A stretch of 5,600 nt of DNA from Planctomycetota bacterium. Lineage in GTDB: Bacteria > Planctomycetota > SZUA-567. How positions within the stretch are numbered: the stretch's first letter is position 1; every line of letters starts with the position of its first letter. Under the pieces are notes generated by a model that saw nothing but the letters and a program-made list of their open reading frames with translations, made no database searches and was not told where the DNA came from. The DNA is taken from positions 1-5,600 of the forward strand of contig JAISYD010000120.1 in NCBI GenBank assembly GCA_031270145.1, written 5' to 3'. Positions 5,058 to 5,600 of the stretch are shown in pieces. Made by a program: the position numbers and the translations under genes.

Positions 5058-5600
5058 TTATACGGCGAGACAGGCTGGAAAACAAGGGGTTGGCCTGGCC
5101 TCCCGCCGCAGCCTGGCCGCCAAATGGCTTTCGATTTCCGCCCAGGAGGCGAAAACGGCGAGGCCGGGCCCGGCGGCCGCGCCTTCCGGGCGGAACAGGA
5201 TTTTTTCAACTCCGGCGGGGAAGTCCGGCGACAGGAGGAATCGCTCCATATCGTCAATGAAGTGGTCGCAACCGAGCCGGGCGATCCGCCCCGCCTTGCC
5301 GGCGAGCGAATCCTCGAAAAACACCCGATCCGGCGGGAAGAGGCCGGAAGCCGGGAAGCCGTTGTCCGCCAGCCAGTCCCGCGCCGCCCGGCGGAGATCA
5401 TGGGATGGGCCAAGGACGGGCGTCCGGGTTTTATGGCTTACCAGATATGACCTGGCGCCAGCCGCTTCCAGCCGGGCGAGGCAAGCCAGGGCGCCGGGAT
5501 AGGGCGGGGCGTTCGCGAGGCCCGGTCCGTAAACCTCGCCCTGGAGCCGGGTGAAATCATCCTCCCGATCCAGCTTTATGAACCAGTCCCGGATGCCGAG
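5058..5600 (-). CDS. HAD-superfamily phosphatase-like protein, C-terminal part (N-terminus outside window)
   Basis: The minus-strand frame is open from the window edge to a TAA at 5058-5060, giving 180 residues of a partial protein. Later HAD motifs are visible, numbered within this fragment. Motif II is SYLVSHKT (Ser55), motif III includes Lys102 in EDSLAGKAGRIARLG, and motif IV is FIDDME (Asp116, Asp117), the Mg2+-binding acids. Motif I (DxD), which carries the nucleophile, would lie upstream outside the window. An internal GTG at 5322-5324 could be mistaken for the start. The coding continues above it without a break (RDWFIKLDREDDFTRLQGEV), so the gene is longer. HAD proteins with a VSHKT motif II are, as far as I recall, often found in cell-surface polysaccharide loci, where they would remove phosphate from a sugar or lipid intermediate. 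The substrate here is unknown. It ends 57 bp before the ATPase start and may be co-transcribed with it. Confidence 0.8.
   Translation of the reverse strand, partial: LGIRDWFIKLDREDDFTRLQGEVYGPGLANAPPYPGALACLARLEAAGARSYLVSHKTRTPVLGPSHDLRRAARDWLADNGFPASGLFPPDRVFFEDSLAGKAGRIARLGCDHFIDDMERFLLSPDFPAGVEKILFRPEGAAAGPGLAVFASWAEIESHLAARLRREARPTPCFPACLAV

Noticed and set aside
5058..5324. Separate 88-residue gene starting at GTG 5324
   Set aside because: The same frame continues without a stop to the window edge, with HAD motif II upstream of the GTG, so this is the tail of a longer gene.

Overview
The window is GC-rich with strong G/C third positions, and nearly all of its coding capacity is on the minus strand. 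The content is bacterial: a split transketolase, an RpiR-type regulator, an FGGY kinase, an ATPase-nuclease fusion and a HAD phosphatase. The lineage cannot be fixed. A GC-rich, probably Gram-negative bacterium living on sugars or polyols fits best, and the taxon is left open.

From the right end leftward on the minus strand, a HAD-superfamily phosphatase (5058-5600) lacks its N-terminus at the window edge. It is followed after 57 bp by a 521-residue AAA-type ATPase with a C-terminal PD-(D/E)XK-like domain (3435-5000). Left of that lies a 562-bp stretch (2873-3434) without an intact gene. It holds two plus-strand remnants: a piece of an IS701/IS4-like DDE transposase (about 3091-3220), then an unidentified coding fragment with very high GC3 that ends at the ATPase 3' end. 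An AT-rich segment with a palindrome and a possible promoter follows, upstream of the regulator.

The left half is a sugar-catabolism cluster read leftward. It contains an RpiR-family HTH-SIS regulator (1970-2872), the last 31 codons of a zinc-type medium-chain polyol dehydrogenase (1837-1932), transketolase N-terminal subunit (990-1811), transketolase C-terminal subunit (52-990, one-base overlap) and the first 16 codons of an FGGY carbohydrate kinase (1-48). The ancestral logic looks like polyol oxidation to a ketose, phosphorylation of the ketose by the FGGY kinase, and entry into the pentose phosphate pathway through transketolase, under control of a sugar-phosphate-sensing repressor or activator. 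The dehydrogenase step has been deleted down to its 3' end.

No CRISPR array, tRNA, rRNA or complete mobile element was seen. The most notable observations are the signs of gene decay on both sides of the regulator and the unassigned coding fragment next to the ATPase-nuclease. I did not find a convincing new multi-gene system.
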